From Acidobacteriota bacterium (GTDB lineage Bacteria; Acidobacteriota; Thermoanaerobaculia; Multivoradales; JAHEKO01), in assembly GCA_027296385.1 (NCBI GenBank), contig JAPUJD010000331.1, forward strand, positions 1 through 9,625: a DNA stretch of 9,625 nucleotides, in the 5' to 3' direction. Below are positions 6,601 to 9,625 of this stretch, in pieces. A program made the translations under genes and the position numbers. The stretch's first letter is position 1, and every line of letters starts with the position of its first letter. A model generated the notes under the pieces. The model had not been told where the DNA came from. It worked only from the letters and a program-made list of their open reading frames with translations, and made no database searches.

Positions 6601-7265
6601 GCGGCGCGGTCGAAGCCATCCGCAACGTACTCAACCAGCTCGACTGGCCTTCCGGCACGACCTTCTTCCTCGCCGGCCAGAATGAGGAGTGGGAGCGGAG
6701 CAAGAACAGCCTCTGGCTGGCCATGGCCCTGTCGATCTTCCTCGTCTACGTCATCATGGCGGCGCAGTTCGAATCCCTGCTCCACCCCTTCGTCATTCTG
6801 TTCTCGATCCCGCTGGCTTTCTTCGGCACCGTGGTGACCTTGAAGGCGCTCGGAATCAGCCTGTCGATCGTCGTGTTTCTGGGCATGATCATGCTGGCCG
6901 GGATCGTCGTCAACAACGCGATCGTGCTGGTCGACTACGTCAACACGCTGCGCCGGCGCGGCCAGTCCTACCATGAGGCTCTGGTCAATGCCGGCACCGT
7001 GCGCCTGCGGCCGATCCTGATGACGACCGCGACGACGACCCTGGGTCTGCTGCCGATGGCCCTCGGGCTAGGCGACGGTGCCGAGCTGCGTTCGCCGATG
7101 GCGGTGGCGGTGATCAGCGGTCTCGTGGTCTCCACTCTGCTGACCCTTTTCGTCATTCCGGTGATCTACTCGTTGATCGAGGGCCTGAAGGCCCGCCTGG
7201 TCACCCGCGAGAGCGAGACGTCTGAACAGAAGAGCCTGGCTGCGGGCTCGATTTCGGGTTCCTGA
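3696..7265 (+). CDS. RND-family efflux permease (HAE-1/AcrB-like), first of two
   Basis: Inner-membrane, proton-driven RND transporter of 1189 residues; relatives such as AcrB are about 1040-1050. TTG start overlaps the adaptor stop (TTGA). Two-fold RND architecture is clear. TM1 is about 30-48, followed by a periplasmic porter domain opening with LPVTLMPELSYPTLTVRTEY. TM2-TM6 span about 397-547, with TM4 motif GIGMLVDSSIVVLESIF carrying Asp460 at the AcrB Asp407 position and Ser461 where AcrB has a second Asp. TM7 is about 680-699, the second porter domain follows, and TM8-TM12 span about 1008-1160, with GMIMLAGIVVNNAIVLVDY placing Asn1073 where AcrB has Lys940. Two insertions explain the length: an Arg/Gly-rich stretch at about 327-368 before TM2, and about 90 extra residues between TM6 and TM7 (548-679) with a long hydrophobic core at 598-634. 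Substrate is unknown. Heavy-metal (CzcA-type) function is less likely because the metal-type TM4 signature is absent. Confidence 0.95.
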   Translation: MSDSPSAASPEGEVASAAGKALSSFITARPVAITMVFVAAMVFGFFSYGQLPVTLMPELSYPTLTVRTEYPGAAPEEVENDISRPVEDALGVVSGLRRISSVSRAGVSDVILEFTWDTEMSDAIQDSLEKLDLVFLPDEAERPLILRFDPSLDPVVELSLVGDGARFAGEEGLRRLRRLADLQIKRELEPIKGVAAVRVRGGLEEEIQVLLEEEQLRRTGISIQQVIDRLAQENINLAGGTLTEGRTEYMVRTLNEYQNLGQIEDTVISSFEGREVRIRDLGQVRRGHKEREILTRTDATESVQIDIFKEADANIVALAKRIRTALGEFDSEATATEKKQAEPPTDRRRGRGGPGRGDDQAQGLVARLFQEESVRLSVVADRSLFIESSIREVRNTAIAGGLLAILVLFLFLRDLRTTMIIAVSIPISLLVTFAPLNLLDISLNVMSLGGLALGIGMLVDSSIVVLESIFRCREEGDELEEAAVRGTGEVRGAVVASTLTTIAVFFPMVFVEGVAGQAFGDLGMAVVMSLIAALIVALFLIPMLASRAGMRLLGADPRQLTLLRFVTGQALAQDVKAFLAALAQERGKARRLGRYLAALPFALYVLIRAILGTVLEVVGKVLLALLLGLLWVARKTLIPAVSFTLTQVMRLPLRGAAAVLDWLHELYPRALSAALRRPGTVTAAMAVSMLLTGWTLALLDTELLPEVHQGEFTVEVALPVGTPLEQTEAIVSPVEQAILAEREHIEALLLTIGYDAANTSRSDEGEHTARFKVLLERADPRLERQVIDRLRRRFAAIPDLDARVVRPVLFSFKAPIEVEVHGENLIELRQQADIVKGTLGAMAELADVESSLRRGAPEVQVIYDRDLLSRYGLNSAQVARLVRDKVQGSEATRFNLQDRRIPIVARLKEADRETVADVRNLNINPGGDRPIPLASVASVELGEGPSEVRRVDGRRMALVTASIAQGSLGGAVEAIRNVLNQLDWPSGTTFFLAGQNEEWERSKNSLWLAMALSIFLVYVIMAAQFESLLHPFVILFSIPLAFFGTVVTLKALGISLSIVVFLGMIMLAGIVVNNAIVLVDYVNTLRRRGQSYHEALVNAGTVRLRPILMTTATTTLGLLPMALGLGDGAELRSPMAVAVISGLVVSTLLTLFVIPVIYSLIEGLKARLVTRESETSEQKSLAAGSISGS

Positions 7266-7295
7266 CAAGCCACTGAACCGATCGAGGACACCTTG

Positions 7296-9625
7296 ATGAA
7301 AGACCACAAGCTCGAGCGCAGGCTCCCCCGCTTCTCCCTCAACCGGCGGATCACGGTTCTGGTCATGCTGGTGACCATCATCGTTCTCGGTACGGTCGCC
7401 ACGATCGGTATCCCGCTCGAGCTGCTCCCCTCGGGCATGGAGCACCCCAGCCTGGGCGTCGTTGTGCCCTGGCGCGATGCGCCGGCACAAGAGACCCTGG
7501 ACAAGGTCATTCGGCCCCTCGAAGAGGAGCTGTCGACCGTCTCCGGCATCGATGACATGTTCTCCAACGCCCGCACCGGCCAAGGCTGGGTGTGGCTCGT
7601 GTTCAAGTACGGAACCGATCTCGACGTCGCCTACCGCGAGGTCAGGGATCGCGTCGAGCGCGCCCGCGCGCGGATGCCGGAGGACGTCGACCGCGTCTTC
7701 TACCGCAAGAACGACGCCGCCGGCATCCCGATCTTCTTCCTCGGTCTGGCGATCGACCCGGCGGTGATCGACGTCTACAACCTGGTGCAGGACGAGATCG
7801 TGCTTCCCCTGTCGCGCATCGACGGCGTGGCCGCGGTCAATCCCCGGGGCCTGCTGGAGAAGGAGATCCTGATCGAGCTCGACCGCGACAAGACCGACGC
7901 CGCCGGGCTCAACATCTACGACCTCGCCCAGATGCTCGGCACCGACAACTTCACCCTCTCGAGCGGCAGCGTCCGGCAGGGGGGCAGCAAGCTCCAGCTG
8001 CGCTCGATCGCACGCTACGACAGCATCGAACAGTTGGAGGACCGGCCGGTCAGCCAGACGGCACGGCTGCGCGACATCGCGACGGTGCGCTACGACATGC
8101 CGGAGCAGAAGTTCCGGGTCCGGGTCATGAGCCGGCCGGCGGTGGCATTGGCCGTGCTCAAGGAGGGCGATGCCAACACCCTCGAGGTCGCGGCTCGGGT
8201 CAAGGCCGTCGTCGACCAGCTGCGGGAGAACCCCCGTCTTCAGCTCATCGAGATCGCCACGCTCTTCGATCAGGGCGCCGTGATCAAGGAATCCTTGGGC
8301 ACAATGCTGAACTCGGGCCGTGTAGGCGGCATCATCGCGCTTCTGGTTCTGCTCTTCTTCCTGCGCCGGTTCCGCATGACGATGATCGTGACGCTGTCGA
8401 TCCCGCTGTCGATCATCATCGCGCTGACCGTCATGTTCTTCGCCGACGAGTCGCTCAACATCATCACTCTCTTGGCTCTCATGATCTCGGTCGGCCTCCT
8501 GGTCGACAATTCGGTCGTCGTCGCCGAGAATATTTTTCGCCTGCACCGCGATGGCCTGGGAAGGCGTGATGCATGCATCAAGGGCGCCGGCGAGATCGCG
8601 CTCGCGATCGTCATGGCGACCCTGACGACCATCGCGGTGTTTCTGCCGGTTTCTCTCGTCGAGGGCCAGGGCCAGTTCTTCCTGCTCCGCCTCTCGATCC
8701 CCATCTCGGTAGCGCTCTTGGGCTCGCTTCTGGTCGCCCTCGTCTTCGTCCCGCTCAGCGTCTTTCTCACCCTGCCCACCCATCGCGACGAGGACGCGTC
8801 GCCGCACCCGGTCTTCGACTGGTTGAAACGGGCCTACGATGCGACCTTCGGCTGGTTGAACCATGTCTACACCCGCGTCCTGGGGGTCTTCCTGCACCGG
8901 CGCCTCGACCTCATCATCGGCCTGTTGGCCGTCTTTGCCGTGACCGGCGCGCTGCCGTTCCAGAAGGTGAAGATCGTCGACGCCCAGGAGGAGGACCGCG
9001 CCGGCTTCGAGATCAGCGTGCAACTGCCCAACAACACGACGCTGGAGGAGGCCGAGGAGTATTTTCTCGCCGGCGAGAAGACCATGGAAGATCTGGCCGA
9101 GGAGCTCGACCTCGACGGATGGTTCCTCTTCCACCGCGCTACCTTCGGTGAGCTCCAGGGCTGGTTCAAGAATCCCCGAACCAACAAGGTCACCCCGCGC
9201 GAGGCGACTCGACGGGTGATGGACGAGATGCCGGAGAAGGCCGGGGTGAGACTATTCACCGGCGACGACGATCAGACCGACGACAAGAAGGACCAGGCCC
9301 TGCACGCCTTCGTCCTCGAAGGCGAGGACGCCCGTGAGCTCGACCGGGTGGCGAAATCGCTCGAAGAGGTCTTCCTCGCGGTCGACGGCGTCGTCGGCAT
9401 CAAGAAGGTCGAGGATCAGTCGCCGAGCGAGTTGGCGCTAGTGGTCGATCGCGAGCGCGCCCAGGCCCAAGGTATCAACCCCACCGTCGTCTCGACCGTC
9501 GTCGGGTATGCGCTGCGCGGGCAGTCGCTGAACCGCTACAACTACAACGGCAAGGAGATCCCGGTGACGGTTCGGTTCCGGGAGGAGGATCGCGACTCAC
9601 TGGATGAGCTGGAGAATTTTCAGGT
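7296..9625 (+). CDS. RND-family efflux permease, second of two (3' truncated by the window)
   Basis: Starts at ATG 7296 with GAGGA at 7284-7288, 30 bp after the first permease, and stays open to the window edge: 776 complete residues, roughly three quarters of a usual RND pump. TM1 is about 19-39 (ITVLVMLVTIIVLGTVATIG), followed by ELLPSGMEHPSLGVVVPW and the first porter domain. TM2-TM6 span about 338-493, with FFLRRFRMTMIVTLSIPLS and the TM4 motif VGLLVDNSVVVAENIF, giving Asp404 and Asn405 at the proton-relay site. TM7 is about 538-553, then the second porter domain, including a docking-loop-like stretch near 733-755 (ALRGQSLNRYNYNGKEIPV). TM8-TM12 lie beyond the edge. It lacks both insertions of the first permease and differs from it throughout, so the pair is an old divergence rather than a recent duplication. 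The shared operon and single adaptor suggest a joint pump, perhaps a mixed trimer as in MdtBC; this is inference. Confidence 0.93.
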   Translation, partial: MKDHKLERRLPRFSLNRRITVLVMLVTIIVLGTVATIGIPLELLPSGMEHPSLGVVVPWRDAPAQETLDKVIRPLEEELSTVSGIDDMFSNARTGQGWVWLVFKYGTDLDVAYREVRDRVERARARMPEDVDRVFYRKNDAAGIPIFFLGLAIDPAVIDVYNLVQDEIVLPLSRIDGVAAVNPRGLLEKEILIELDRDKTDAAGLNIYDLAQMLGTDNFTLSSGSVRQGGSKLQLRSIARYDSIEQLEDRPVSQTARLRDIATVRYDMPEQKFRVRVMSRPAVALAVLKEGDANTLEVAARVKAVVDQLRENPRLQLIEIATLFDQGAVIKESLGTMLNSGRVGGIIALLVLLFFLRRFRMTMIVTLSIPLSIIIALTVMFFADESLNIITLLALMISVGLLVDNSVVVAENIFRLHRDGLGRRDACIKGAGEIALAIVMATLTTIAVFLPVSLVEGQGQFFLLRLSIPISVALLGSLLVALVFVPLSVFLTLPTHRDEDASPHPVFDWLKRAYDATFGWLNHVYTRVLGVFLHRRLDLIIGLLAVFAVTGALPFQKVKIVDAQEEDRAGFEISVQLPNNTTLEEAEEYFLAGEKTMEDLAEELDLDGWFLFHRATFGELQGWFKNPRTNKVTPREATRRVMDEMPEKAGVRLFTGDDDQTDDKKDQALHAFVLEGEDARELDRVAKSLEEVFLAVDGVVGIKKVEDQSPSELALVVDRERAQAQGINPTVVSTVVGYALRGQSLNRYNYNGKEIPVTVRFREEDRDSLDELENFQ

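Noticed and set aside
7592..8569. Plus-strand open frame of 325 codons inside the second permease
   Set aside because: Arg/Gly/Pro-rich translation out of frame with the recognisable RND protein, which is uninterrupted from 7296 to the edge.
7068..9134. Very long minus-strand open frame (688 codons) opposite both permease genes, and a similar one of 448 codons at 4473-5819
   Set aside because: The translations are rich in Arg, Asp, His, Gln and Glu with no domain pattern, and they mirror the plus-strand codon bias of clear RND genes. They are shadows produced by high G+C.

Overview
The window is G+C-rich bacterial DNA with strong G/C bias at third codon positions. That bias leaves long open antisense frames, none of which looks real. 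A lipoprotein periplasmic adaptor next to RND permeases implies a Gram-negative (diderm) host. The flavour is that of a high-GC environmental lineage such as Acidobacteriota, Myxococcota or Gemmatimonadota, but no marker here fixes the phylum.

Left part (1-2317): four genes of mixed function. First is the C-terminal end of a regulator that looks TetR-like (no start in the window), followed 15 bp later by a small PilZ-like protein, probably in the same operon. Converging on them from the minus strand is an isoprenylcysteine-methyltransferase-type membrane protein (ICMT/PEMT-like). Divergent from it is msrA, a complete three-cysteine peptide methionine sulfoxide reductase.

Right part (2470-9625): a tightly packed efflux operon on the plus strand. 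It encodes a lipoprotein HlyD/AcrA-type membrane fusion protein, a first RND permease of 1189 residues whose TTG start overlaps the adaptor stop codon, and, 30 bp later, a second, different RND permease that runs off the right edge after 776 residues. One adaptor with two dissimilar RND pumps recalls the MdtABC layout, in which two permeases can form a mixed trimer. No outer-membrane factor is visible; it may lie beyond the right edge.

The most unusual points are in the efflux proteins. RND1 carries about 90 extra, partly hydrophobic residues between TM6 and TM7, and an Arg/Gly-rich insert in its periplasmic part just before TM2. The adaptor carries an acidic insert in its membrane-proximal domain, the part expected to touch the pump, so the two charged inserts could meet. 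A hairpin-forming inverted repeat lies directly upstream of the adaptor's ribosome-binding site. No RNA gene, CRISPR array, insertion sequence or attachment site was seen. No stretch longer than about 160 bp lacks a gene. I do not see a wholly new system; the novelty lies in the architecture of this efflux operon.
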